Assembly (NCBI GenBank): GCA_964593455.1
Contig: CAZQHK010000024.1
Span: 5,492 to 69,491 of the forward strand
Direction of reading: 5' to 3'
Length of the DNA: 64,000 nucleotides
Source: CAZQHK01 sp964593455
Lineage (GTDB): Bacteria > Muiribacteriota > CAYSPT01
Shown here one piece after another: positions 15,132 through 23,720 of this stretch; positions within the stretch are counted from its first letter, which is position 1; the number at the start of each line of letters is the position of its first letter. The translations under genes and the position numbers were made by a program. The notes below the pieces were generated by a model, which searched no databases, was not told the DNA's origin, and was given only the letters and a program-made list of their open reading frames with translations.

Positions 15132-15729
15132 CTTTGGGACCTTTCTCAGTTTGGATGCGTTTTACGTACCAGTCGGGCACGGTGGTCAGGTTGAGAGTAA
15201 ACGCAATTTTATAACCGTCCTTATCGACGATGCGATAATTGTTTATCTTAAGCCTGAAATACGATTTTTCGGCATGGACACGATCGATAAACGAACTGAC
15301 CGCGCTCACGTCCTTCCCCAAACCGGATATTTTTCCGGTAATGCTATCGTTCCGCTTATTGATAGACAGGCTGTCAATGACGCATTCTCCGATGCTTTCC
15401 TCTATTCTATTCAGCGTATCGAGCCAGGGAAAAGCCCGGCTTTTCAATATTTTATTGATGGTTTTTACATCGTCTGCCAGGGTTTCGTAACTCTGGACAA
15501 GTTTCTCGTCTTTTTTTAACGCCGCCAACTGTGTTTTCAGCCGGGTTTCTATTTCCGCCACCTCGCTCTTAATTGTGGTGAGATTGGCGGTAGTGGAAAA
15601 ATAGTAGTACAAGACCAGAATAATAGTAAGTACCGAGAGCAGGGCCATGGTAAAAGAAACAACTTTGAACATCGTCGACCGTTTCTTTTTGACGCGTATT
15701 GTCGGCCGGATTTTCAAAGTAAGCTTCAC
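15121..15729 (-). CDS. pilN: PilN-like pilus assembly protein
   Basis: A 202-residue bitopic protein. The basic cytoplasmic N-terminus (LTLKIRPTIRVKKKR) would contact PilM; the membrane helix is about 25-48 (FTMALLSVLTIILVLYYYF), then a coiled coil to about 100 and the ferredoxin-like domain with WLDTLNRIEESIGECVIDSL and ISGLGKDVSAVSSFIDRV. The classical INLLP motif that enters PilM is not clear. Overlaps pilM by ATGA. Confidence 0.8.
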   Translation of the reverse strand: MKLTLKIRPTIRVKKKRSTMFKVVSFTMALLSVLTIILVLYYYFSTTANLTTIKSEVAEIETRLKTQLAALKKDEKLVQSYETLADDVKTINKILKSRAFPWLDTLNRIEESIGECVIDSLSINKRNDSITGKISGLGKDVSAVSSFIDRVHAEKSYFRLKINNYRIVDKDGYKIAFTLNLTTVPDWYVKRIQTEKGPKDGN

Positions 15730-16784
15730 AGTGCACTTCCTTCCCTGAACAAGGTGCCTACAGCCGCTCCCAGGGTGGCGGTCATCCGGCGGCTTTCCAG
15801 TTGTCCTTTTCCAGCTCCGATGATGTTGTCAAGGGGAAGTAACTCGGCCTTTATTCCGGTGACGCTGAACAGAAAGTCGTCGAACTGCTCGATCAGAGAG
15901 GAACCTCCACCCAGGAAAATTTTCTCCATTCTCCCTACCAGATTGGTCTTATTGTAAAACTGTATGGTTACATCGAGCTCTTTCAGCCAGGGCCCGAACA
16001 CCTTCTCGATATTTTCCAGATCCATGGTTTTACCGGAAAAAAAGTTGGTCTCGCGTTTAATTTTTTCGGCTCCGGCGAGATCGGTTTCCTTCATTATGGA
16101 GATCTTTTCGGTAAAGTGCATTCCCCCGATGGGTATTGTCCTGAGATAGGACAAAACCTTGTCTCGATAGAAGGCAAATGTTGTCGCCCCGTGTCCGATG
16201 TTGATGATCATGTAATTATTTGTTTTTTCGGGATACCGGTCGAGATATTCGTGGTAGAGATTGGCCAGTCCGAAGGAGTTGACATCAAAATAAAGCGGTG
16301 TAAATCCCGCATTGAAAATAATGGACGCCAGGTTGTTGAGCAGTTGTTCCTTGATAATTTCAACCACGACGTAGAAGTTAACACCGTCGTCGGTTTCTTT
16401 TCTTCCCAGAATCTGGTAATCAAGCAAACTGTTGGTTACCAGGGAAGAGGCCAAAATCTTACGCAAGCGCCAGCGGACATAATCCTGCTTCATTTTATCG
16501 TCGAACAACTTGTCTATTTCCTTGAACAAAATGGTTGCGCAATGGTCGGGTAGAGTTACCGCCACTTCCTTGTTTTTCGTCTTTGATGTGGCCAGCACGG
16601 CTGCAATCTGCTTTTCCATTGCTTCCGGATTCTTGAGCATTGATTTCCCCTGCCTGGTGACCAGGGTTTCCGGGGGAAGATCTAGTTCCTGGTGTTCGAA
16701 GAGAAATAACTCGTTTCTTTCTTTACGCAATGTGATCAGTTTTACGCTGCTAGAGCCTATATCCAGCGAATGTAATAAATCCAT
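15726..16784 (-). CDS. pilM: PilM actin-like pilus assembly ATPase
   Basis: A cytoplasmic actin-fold protein of 352 residues that binds the PilN tail. Phosphate 1 motif DIGSSSVKLITL at the start, phosphate 2 IINIGHGATTFAFY, and adenosine motif IFLGGGSSLIEQ are visible, followed by the end TATLGAAVGTLF, all typical of PilM/FtsA-like proteins. It begins 6 bases after pilB and overlaps pilN. Confidence 0.9.
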   Translation of the reverse strand: MDLLHSLDIGSSSVKLITLRKERNELFLFEHQELDLPPETLVTRQGKSMLKNPEAMEKQIAAVLATSKTKNKEVAVTLPDHCATILFKEIDKLFDDKMKQDYVRWRLRKILASSLVTNSLLDYQILGRKETDDGVNFYVVVEIIKEQLLNNLASIIFNAGFTPLYFDVNSFGLANLYHEYLDRYPEKTNNYMIINIGHGATTFAFYRDKVLSYLRTIPIGGMHFTEKISIMKETDLAGAEKIKRETNFFSGKTMDLENIEKVFGPWLKELDVTIQFYNKTNLVGRMEKIFLGGGSSLIEQFDDFLFSVTGIKAELLPLDNIIGAGKGQLESRRMTATLGAAVGTLFREGSAL

Positions 16785-16790
16785 AATGGT

Positions 16791-18596
16791 TCAATCCTCG
16801 AATGTTACCCGGTTCAGTTCTTCGATGGTGGTAACCCCGGACAGGACCTTTTCCCATCCGGCTCTTCTGAGAGTTAACATTCCTTCATCCATCGCTTTCT
16901 TTTTTATCACGAGGGGGGATTCCCTGTCGAGAACCATCTGCTTGATGGCTTCGGTAAATACCATCACTTCGCAAAGTCCGGTCCGGCCGGAGTAGCCGGT
17001 TTGATGACAATACCGGCAACCTTTTCCCCGGTAAAATGTGTTTCCGGCGTACTCCTCGAAATCTTCCATCAATTCGATAATCTCTTGGTTGGGTTCTTTG
17101 TAGTCCATCAGGCAGTTGCTGCATATTCTTCGGACCAGGCGCTGGGCTACGATGATGTTGAATGATGAGACAAACTCGTAAACATCTATTCCCATATTGA
17201 TCAGGCGTCCGATGGCGTCATTAACGTTGTTGGCATGGATGGAACTCAAAACAAGGTGGCCGGTGAGAGCTGCGTTAATGGCGATGAAAGCAGTCTCTTC
17301 GTCCCGGATCTCACCGATCATGATCTTATCCGGGTCCTGCCTGACGATAGACCTCAGGCCGTTAGCGAATGTCAGCCCCTTTTTATTGTTCACGGCAATC
17401 TGGACGACGTCTTTGACCTGGTATTCAACCGGGTCTTCGATAGTAATCAGTTTGTCGCTTGGTTTATTGATGAACTCGATAGCCGAGTAGAGAGTCGTCG
17501 TTTTTCCGCTACCCGTGGGACCCGCTACCAGAACCATTCCGTAGGGTTTCGTGATGTTTTTTTTAAAACGGACCAGATCTTGTTCGCTGAATCCTAGTTT
17601 GGTCAAATCGAGTCCGAGTGCGGTCTTGTCAAGTATCCTGATAACGACGGTTTCTCCAAAAATAGATGGCAAAACAGACACCCTGAAATCTACATTACGT
17701 CCCTCTACCCGCATCTTGAACCGGCCGTCCTGCGGCATCAGGCTTTCGGCGATATCCAGATCGGACATAATCTTCAGGCGGCTGACAACCAGGTCCTTGA
17801 ACTGAAGCGAAATGTTCATAACTTCGAAGAGAACGCCGTCGATCCGGTATTTGACCTTGAGCCCGTCCTCGTACACTTCAAAGTGTATGTCGCTGGCTTT
17901 TTTTCTCACGGCTCTGGTGATGATGGAATCCACCAGTTTAATGATTGGACCTTCATCCTCCGCTTCGAGTTCCACTGCCTCCGGTGCACCGGCAGCCTCC
18001 TGGGAGGCCATCTCCTCTGATTTTAAAAGCTCGTTCATGTCTCCGAAAACCACCTGCGAGTCCAGGCTGGTCTCGATGATGAGTTCCAGCAGTTTCCGGA
18101 TACCTTTCTCAGTGCCGATGCTGATCCTCACTTGTTCCTCAAGGACTGTTTCTATTTCGTCAATGGTCTGGATATCGGTGGGATCATGGTAGATGATTTT
18201 GAGAAACCCTTCCTCTACTTTGTGAGGTATGAAGATGTACTTCTGCATCAGCTCCAGATTGATATCCCGAAACAGGGTATCGTTTATCTCGAATGTGGAA
18301 AGGTCAATATACTCCAGGCCAAACTGTATGGCCTGAGCCTGCGCCAATTGCTCATCGGTGATAAAAGTGTCCTTAACGAGAAATTCTCCAATCCTGGAGG
18401 GATTCCCTTTGAACTTCTTTATGAGCTCTTCTATCTGGTCCCGGGTAATAAAACCCTGGTCGATCAGGATGTCCTCCAGGGTTTTCCTGGCAAACCGTTT
18501 CTTAAGTTCGTCGCCGGAAATGACAGGGCTCTCTTCGAGCGCCTGTTCCCGGGGTTCCGAGAGATCATTTTTTTCAGGTTTCTTCATATTATGCAT
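16791..18596 (-). CDS. pilB: Type IV pilus/type II secretion assembly ATPase
   Basis: Hexameric motor that drives pilin polymerisation. In 601 residues: an N-terminal MshEN domain of the type often linked to c-di-GMP binding (about 35-170, with GEFLVKDTFITDEQLAQAQA), linker, then the secretion ATPase core with Walker A AGPTGSGKTTTLY, Asp box, Walker B KIMIGEIRDEETA and His box. A tetracysteine zinc motif (CSNC and CRYC) follows. GspE and PilB cannot be told apart on sequence; the PilM-N-O neighbours favour PilB. ATG 18596 sits only 2 bases from AGGGG, so Met4 (18587) may be the real start. Confidence 0.93.
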   Translation of the reverse strand: MHNMKKPEKNDLSEPREQALEESPVISGDELKKRFARKTLEDILIDQGFITRDQIEELIKKFKGNPSRIGEFLVKDTFITDEQLAQAQAIQFGLEYIDLSTFEINDTLFRDINLELMQKYIFIPHKVEEGFLKIIYHDPTDIQTIDEIETVLEEQVRISIGTEKGIRKLLELIIETSLDSQVVFGDMNELLKSEEMASQEAAGAPEAVELEAEDEGPIIKLVDSIITRAVRKKASDIHFEVYEDGLKVKYRIDGVLFEVMNISLQFKDLVVSRLKIMSDLDIAESLMPQDGRFKMRVEGRNVDFRVSVLPSIFGETVVIRILDKTALGLDLTKLGFSEQDLVRFKKNITKPYGMVLVAGPTGSGKTTTLYSAIEFINKPSDKLITIEDPVEYQVKDVVQIAVNNKKGLTFANGLRSIVRQDPDKIMIGEIRDEETAFIAINAALTGHLVLSSIHANNVNDAIGRLINMGIDVYEFVSSFNIIVAQRLVRRICSNCLMDYKEPNQEIIELMEDFEEYAGNTFYRGKGCRYCHQTGYSGRTGLCEVMVFTEAIKQMVLDRESPLVIKKKAMDEGMLTLRRAGWEKVLSGVTTIEELNRVTFED

Positions 18597-18601
18597 ATCC
18601 C

Positions 18602-19819
18602 CTAACCGCCGGCATTGGCTGAAAGTTGAAGCACGGGAATAAATACTGCCAGGAAGACTATCAGGATAATTCCACCGAAAAACAGTAACAGCAACGGTTC
18701 AAGGAGCGAAGAGAGCAGGGTCGTATACACGTTGATATCTTCCTCGTAGAACTCTGCAACTTCCCGGAGCATGTCGGGAAGATCTCCCGATTTTTCTCCA
18801 ACGCTTACCATCCGCGTAATAATTTCTGGAAACTCACCCGTCTCCCGCAAGCTGTCGGAAAATGACATACCTCCCAGGAGATTTTTTTCTACCTGGCCAA
18901 TCTTACTCATAAAAACGACGTTAGGCAACGTTCCCCGCACGATATCAAGTCCGGTAAGCAGAGAGATTCCAGCCCCGACCAAAGTAGAGAGGGTCCCCGC
19001 GAACTGCTGCAGGCATGATTTTTTTACCAGCGGTCCAAACAGCGGTATTTTCATGATAAACGAGTGCCATCGAAACCGACCCTGCTCGGTCTTGGTCCAG
19101 TTCTTAAACTCATAGGTGGCTGCGATTATAATCAGGATCAATAGCAGCACATTGTCTTTAAACCATTGGGCGGAGCCCATGACCATCCTGGTGATGAAGG
19201 GCAGGGTAGCTCCAGCCGCATCGAATATGTCGACGAATTTGGGAATCACGCTGATAAATAGATAGCTCAGGACCCCGGTCAGGACCACCAGGAGGACCAC
19301 CGGATAGGCCATGGCACCCAGCAGTTTCTGATGAATAGCTCTTTTTTTCTCAAGGAAAACAACAAGTTTTCTCAGTACCTCTTCCAGGGTCCCGCTTTTC
19401 TCCCCGGCATAGATGGATTGCGTGTAAAGCGGGGAAAATACGTTTTCATGGAACGCCATGGCGGAGGAAAGGGACATACCCTGCTCCATTTTTCCCTTGA
19501 TGTCATTAATTATTCGTTTAAACTCACTGTCGTCCGACTGCTTGGCTAAAGAATCGAATGTGTCGGTGATGGTGAGTCCGGCTTTCTGCAGCGTCAATAG
19601 TTGTCGAGTGAAGTTGATCAGCGTTTTCATCGCTACCCGATAGGGAACAATTTTTTTCCATAGATCGGAAACAAGAGACCGCTGTTCCTGCTCGATGTCG
19701 AAGATATAATAATCGTTTTCCAACAATTTCAGGTGGACCTGTTTTTCATCCCGGGCCGAGATGGTTACCCAGGTAATTTTCCCATCTGTTTTCCCTACTT
19801 TGCAGTGGTATCGGTTCAC
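18602..19819 (-). CDS. pilC: Type IV pilus inner-membrane platform protein
   Basis: Platform protein on which the motor ATPase acts: 405 residues, with the two repeated GspF/PilC domains (about 65-190 and 265-390, each with FTRQLLTLQKAGLTITDTF or QQFAGTLSTLVGAGISLL at its start) and three membrane helices, the last at the C-terminus (LLLLFFGGIILIVFLAVFIP). The GEKSGTLEEVL and GEKSGDLPDML motifs are typical. Overlaps the peptidase gene by ATGA and precedes pilB by 5 bases. Confidence 0.93.
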   Translation of the reverse strand: MNRYHCKVGKTDGKITWVTISARDEKQVHLKLLENDYYIFDIEQEQRSLVSDLWKKIVPYRVAMKTLINFTRQLLTLQKAGLTITDTFDSLAKQSDDSEFKRIINDIKGKMEQGMSLSSAMAFHENVFSPLYTQSIYAGEKSGTLEEVLRKLVVFLEKKRAIHQKLLGAMAYPVVLLVVLTGVLSYLFISVIPKFVDIFDAAGATLPFITRMVMGSAQWFKDNVLLLILIIIAATYEFKNWTKTEQGRFRWHSFIMKIPLFGPLVKKSCLQQFAGTLSTLVGAGISLLTGLDIVRGTLPNVVFMSKIGQVEKNLLGGMSFSDSLRETGEFPEIITRMVSVGEKSGDLPDMLREVAEFYEEDINVYTTLLSSLLEPLLLLFFGGIILIVFLAVFIPVLQLSANAGG

Positions 19820-20637
19820 GGTTCCACGTCCTCAGCAGTCAGGGAATCCCAAAGCATGTGCGGTGTGTTGAAATCGGCCCCGCTCCGGCCTGTGCGGTCG
19901 AGAATGATAAGGCCCGCTGTTCCTCCGGTTTTCTTCTGCAGGTACTGTATGGCTTCCTCGGCCGCTTCCTGAGGAGACAGACCGAGTTCAACATACTCGC
20001 TCGCTCTTCTTGCCAGAACCGCTGCTATGATGGCTTCTCCATGGCCGGTGGCGGAAACCCCACAGTATTCGTTGGCGTAGGTTCCGCATCCGACCAAGGC
20101 CGAATCGCCGATTCTTCCCGGGTCCATCCCCCGTGAAAGTCCTCCGGTGGAGGTGCCGGCGGAAATCAGCCCCGCTCTATCCATGGCTACCGCTCCCACC
20201 GTTTCGCCCGTGCCGCCGGCTTCGGTAAGCGGTTCATGGAGTTGTGCCAGACCTTCTTGCACGGCGAATTTGGCTGCGAAATGGGAAGTAAGCAGGACAT
20301 GATCGGTCGATTCCATGACCTTCCGGGCCGCTGATATTGGATTTCGAACACCTTCGATAGCGCCCACCGCCCCGCAGGCAAGATCGCCGCCCCGCATGAT
20401 GGAGGCGTCCATCCTGGCTGTTCCGTCTTTCTGCCGGCAGGCGCCGCGGCCCGCGTTAAAGAGACCGGAATTTTCCATCATGATAACAGATTGTTCCACT
20501 GCCTCGAGGGAGTTCGCTCCTTGTGTCATGAGATCAAGTCCTCGTCGTGCGGCCGACTTGAGTTTCTCGGTGGCCTTCTTAAGGTCCTTATTTTTCCAGG
20601 TGCCGGCTCCGCCGTGTACGATGATAATAGGTTTCAT
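19816..20637 (-). CDS. Isoaspartyl peptidase/L-asparaginase (Ntn-hydrolase)
   Basis: A plant-type asparaginase/isoaspartyl dipeptidase of 273 residues that matures by self-cleavage to free an N-terminal threonine. Seen: IIVHGGAGTWKN at the start, LFNAGRGACRQKDG, MDASIMRG, the cleavage site GGTGETVGAVAMD with Thr146 as nucleophile, SAGTSTGGLS, GDSALVGCGTYAN and the C-terminal SATGHGEAII. The residue before the nucleophile is Glu, where bacterial IaaA has Gly, and the linker before it is short. It sits inside the pilus operon, between a CsgG-like gene (1-base gap) and pilC (ATGA overlap). A role in repairing or recycling isoaspartyl peptides is the family role; the link to pili is unexplained. 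Confidence 0.9.
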   Translation of the reverse strand: MKPIIIVHGGAGTWKNKDLKKATEKLKSAARRGLDLMTQGANSLEAVEQSVIMMENSGLFNAGRGACRQKDGTARMDASIMRGGDLACGAVGAIEGVRNPISAARKVMESTDHVLLTSHFAAKFAVQEGLAQLHEPLTEAGGTGETVGAVAMDRAGLISAGTSTGGLSRGMDPGRIGDSALVGCGTYANEYCGVSATGHGEAIIAAVLARRASEYVELGLSPQEAAEEAIQYLQKKTGGTAGLIILDRTGRSGADFNTPHMLWDSLTAEDVEP

Positions 20638-20638
20638 C

Positions 20639-21652
20639 TCATTCTCTCAAGTCATGTCGTCTGACCAGGTCTCTTCGTTCAGGCATGATGCCTTCCGACA
20701 GAGCTGCCACTGAATATCTTCGTTCAACCGATTCAACCGTAACGACACCCAGTTTGCTGTTCAGCACATCTACCAGGACACCGGTTTCAGGATCGGTAAG
20801 TTCAACTTCCTCCCGGAAGACCGCGAACCTATCTCCCGGTTTGACTCCGTTTAGTGAGCCGGCATTGATGTAGGCGCGGTTACCGATGATCTCCATGACC
20901 CGTGCGGACCAGGGAATATCTTCCATCGCCGTAACTATACGGGAGACCGCTTTTCTTACGGCTTTCCGGGTAGCTCCGCCGATAGGCCTTTTGAAGAATA
21001 AATCGGAACCGTAACTCATATCCGGCTGATAAGCGTCGATAGTTACCCCTCTTGAGGACGAGCGGCCCCGGGAGTGAAAGGTGACGATAACGGCTCCGGT
21101 AGCCACCTCAACCAGCGTCAATTGGACCTCCACCTCGGCTTTCAAATTACTGAGACCGAGGCGCAGGTTGAGGCCGAGACCAAGCGGATCATCGTATGTC
21201 CGTAACCGGTATTCCTCACCTATAGTAGACGGTTCAAAAGATGTGATGGTTCCCGTGAGAATAGCCTGGGCACCGAGTGTTTTTCCCGCCTGTATGGCAG
21301 CATGTGATTCGTCCCGGTCAGGTGAGGAACGTCGGTAGCGGTCCATTGTCTCATCCAGAGCTGTTCGTTCCACGACGAGGAAGCGGCCTGTTTCCAGAAG
21401 CGCTTCAATGAGTATACCGGTCAGACCTGTTTCCACGTCAGTGCGGGAAAAACGGCGAACATTTCTCCGGGTTCGCAGTGTATTCACGGCTATTTTCTTC
21501 TTCAAGGCGGAAACGTCATTTGCTTTTGCAGGAATATCAAAAGAAACCGGAAAGATAACGGCCAGAAAAATACAAAAAAATGTGGAACGTATGGAATCCG
21601 CCCGACGTAATGTGGTCATTGCCGTATAATCCACAACCGGTTCTTTCGTCAT
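20639..21652 (-). CDS. CsgG/HfaB-family exported protein
   Basis: A 337-residue exported protein with a signal or anchor near 25-45 (FFCIFLAVIFPVSFDIPAKA) and a CsgG-like domain about 50-240: KIAVNTLRT, GLTGILIEALLETGRFLVVER, AIQAGKTLGAQAILTGTIT, QLTLVEVATGAVI. This domain forms outer-membrane or periplasmic assemblies in curli and holdfast systems. The last ~90 residues add a small beta domain (AYINAGSLNGVKPGDRFAVF). No lipobox cysteine is seen. As the first gene of the pilus operon it may substitute for a missing secretin-pilotin part. ATG 21619 is an alternative start. Confidence 0.8.
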   Translation of the reverse strand: MTKEPVVDYTAMTTLRRADSIRSTFFCIFLAVIFPVSFDIPAKANDVSALKKKIAVNTLRTRRNVRRFSRTDVETGLTGILIEALLETGRFLVVERTALDETMDRYRRSSPDRDESHAAIQAGKTLGAQAILTGTITSFEPSTIGEEYRLRTYDDPLGLGLNLRLGLSNLKAEVEVQLTLVEVATGAVIVTFHSRGRSSSRGVTIDAYQPDMSYGSDLFFKRPIGGATRKAVRKAVSRIVTAMEDIPWSARVMEIIGNRAYINAGSLNGVKPGDRFAVFREEVELTDPETGVLVDVLNSKLGVVTVESVERRYSVAALSEGIMPERRDLVRRHDLRE

Positions 21653-21716
21653 GCGTATTTGTCCGGCCTCTTATCGCTGTCTTGACGCGGTTTATCGTCG
21701 GCCGACCTTGAGAGAA

Positions 21717-21745
21717 AGTATAGCAGACCGGAGGTGATCAGTCAA
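21717..21745 (-). promoter_or_regulatory. Promoter of the csgG-like/pilus operon
   Basis: On the minus strand TTGACT (21745-21740), 17-base spacer, TATACT (21722-21717). The -35 overlaps the perfect palindrome GTCAATTGAC (21741-21750), and a second TTGACT facing right lies at 21751-21756, so the two divergent transcripts may share a control site. Confidence 0.6.
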
Positions 21746-21790
21746 TTGACTTGACTTCCCCGGGGCAATAGTATATCTATCACGATTGCC

Positions 21791-22723
21791 ATGGAATCTC
21801 ACGTTTTTGGACCTGTACCATCCCGTCGTCTGGGCCGGTCGCTCGGAATAGACCTGGTCCCGCTCAAAACGTGTCCGTATGACTGTGTTTACTGCCAACT
21901 GCCCAGGACCACATGTAAGACGGTGGAGCGCCGGGAATGGGTTTCACTGGAATCCGTGTGGAAAGAACTCGAACCAAAGCTTGTTTCACGGCCGGATTAT
22001 GTAACTTTTTCGGGGTCAGGTGAACCGACGCTGCATATCGGTATCGGTGAAATAATCACACGTTTGAAGGACGTGCTTAAGGTGCCGGTGGCTGTTATCA
22101 CCAATGGATCGCTGCTCTGGCAAACGGATGTCAGGCGATCGCTTCTGCTGGCCGATCTGGTTATTCCATCTCTCGATGTCGGTTCGGAAAACCTGTTTAA
22201 CTCTGTCAACAGGCCGCACCGCAGTTTAAACTTCCATCAAATGGTCGAAGGTTTGGTGGCGTTCCGGGATGATTTCCCCGGAAAGTATTGGCTCGAAATA
22301 TTCTTTATGAAAGGGATTAACACGGCTCCTGAAGATATTGAGAGACTGGCTGGAATAATCCGGCGGATAGGTCCGGACCGAGTGCAGTTGAACACGGTGG
22401 TGCGCCCACCGGTGGAAAGCTTCGCCAGACCGGTGCCTGATGCGGCGTTGAAAGAGCTGGCCCTGAAACTTGGGGAAAACGTAGAAATTATCGCCGGCAG
22501 GAAGCAGGCGGCCAAACTCGGCCAACCTATTGCCGGCCTGGCAGAAGTACTGGAAATGATTCGCCGCCGCCCGTGCCTGGCTGATGATCTGGCTGCCGGC
22601 CTCGGTCTTCATGAAGATGACGTGAAAAAACACCTTGATCACTTGATTGATGATGGCCTGGTGGTATTGAGGTTACAGGATGGCAAACGGTATTTCCAAA
22701 TCAAAGAGAACAGTGGAGAGTGA
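21791..22723 (+). CDS. Radical SAM protein with C-terminal winged helix
   Basis: A 310-residue radical SAM enzyme of the COG0731 (wybutosine-related Fe-S oxidoreductase) type. FGPVPSRRLGRSLGID is followed by CPYDCVYCQ, the CxxxCxxC loop for the 4Fe-4S cluster that cleaves SAM; FSGSGEPTLH and ITNGSLL are the next conserved strands. Residues about 250-305 form a winged-helix-like domain (LAAGLGLHEDDVKKHLDHLI). The substrate is unknown; such bacterial proteins lack the other TYW1 domains. No ribosome-binding site precedes the ATG, and the promoter is only ~10 bases away, so the transcript may be nearly leaderless. Confidence 0.88.
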   Translation: MESHVFGPVPSRRLGRSLGIDLVPLKTCPYDCVYCQLPRTTCKTVERREWVSLESVWKELEPKLVSRPDYVTFSGSGEPTLHIGIGEIITRLKDVLKVPVAVITNGSLLWQTDVRRSLLLADLVIPSLDVGSENLFNSVNRPHRSLNFHQMVEGLVAFRDDFPGKYWLEIFFMKGINTAPEDIERLAGIIRRIGPDRVQLNTVVRPPVESFARPVPDAALKELALKLGENVEIIAGRKQAAKLGQPIAGLAEVLEMIRRRPCLADDLAAGLGLHEDDVKKHLDHLIDDGLVVLRLQDGKRYFQIKENSGE

Positions 22724-23696
22724 GTATTTGAGTGTGGATGGAACATTAATCGACTGTCATGCACATGCTACTGTCTTTACCTCATCGGTACCGGGGACTA
22801 TCCTGAAACCGCCGTTGACCAAGCGATGGGTCCCGGGCTTTTTGCGCCGCCGGCTCGCTATCTCTCCAGACGATCCTGTGCCCGAGGATACCTATCTCGA
22901 CGGCTTGGCCGCCACTGTCCGGGAGTCGAAACGTGTAAGCCAGGCAGTACTATTGGGCAGCGACGGAATCTACGATTCGGACGGGTTACTCGATACCAAC
23001 CGGACCAGGTTCATGATTGACAACGATTTTATTCTGAACAGGACCGGCCGGTATCCGGAGCTGCTGCCCGGGGTTTCCATCAATCCGGCGCGGGCGGATG
23101 CTCTGGAAGAACTCGAACGATGCCGTAAACGGGGAGCTGTGCTGGTAAAGATTCTTCCCAATGTGCAGGAGTTCGATCCGGCGGACCAGCGGTATGTACC
23201 GTTTTACCGGCGAATGGCTGAAATGAATATGCCGCTCGTAGCCCATTGCGGTTACGAGTTTACTCTTCCGGCCCGGAATCAGGCGGTGGGAAATCCCGCC
23301 CGGCTTAAAACGGCTCTGGAGTCCGGAGTGACAGTCATTCTGGCCCATGGTGGCAGCACCGGGCTATTTATCTGGGAAAAGTATTTTCTGACGGTGAAAA
23401 AGATGGTGTTAACATACCCTCACCTCTATCTTGACATGTCGGCGCTGACACTACCTTCCCGTTCCCGGATGCTGTTTAAACTCAGGCGGTGTCCGGAGCT
23501 GGCGGCCAGGTGTCTTTTCGGCACTGATTATCCTATACCGGTGTATACGTGCTCATTTTTATTGAGTATCACTTTAGGCCGGCTTCGAAAAATACGGCAA
23601 GAGAAAAACTATTTCGATCGCTACTGTCTCATCCTGGAGGAACTCGGTTTTGAGCTCAGAACTGATCTCAACCAAAACCTGTTTGTGAGTCAGTGA
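22680..23696 (+). CDS. Amidohydrolase-family metal-dependent hydrolase
   Basis: A TIM-barrel hydrolase of the amidohydrolase-2 family (PF04909 type). Metal-binding motifs in order: IDCHAHAT near residue 23, VKILPNVQEF, PLVAHCGYEF, VILAHGGSTG, and the aspartate in CLFGTDYPIP. Members act as decarboxylases or hydrolases on diverse small molecules; the substrate cannot be read here. ATG 22680 has GAGG 7 bases upstream but overlaps the preceding gene by 44 bases; TTG 22728, with GGAGAG upstream and directly before the first strand, is an equally good start. Confidence 0.85.
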   Translation: MANGISKSKRTVESEYLSVDGTLIDCHAHATVFTSSVPGTILKPPLTKRWVPGFLRRRLAISPDDPVPEDTYLDGLAATVRESKRVSQAVLLGSDGIYDSDGLLDTNRTRFMIDNDFILNRTGRYPELLPGVSINPARADALEELERCRKRGAVLVKILPNVQEFDPADQRYVPFYRRMAEMNMPLVAHCGYEFTLPARNQAVGNPARLKTALESGVTVILAHGGSTGLFIWEKYFLTVKKMVLTYPHLYLDMSALTLPSRSRMLFKLRRCPELAARCLFGTDYPIPVYTCSFLLSITLGRLRKIRQEKNYFDRYCLILEELGFELRTDLNQNLFVSQ

Positions 23697-23720
23697 GCGT
23701 ACGTTCAAAGGTGGTGCAGC

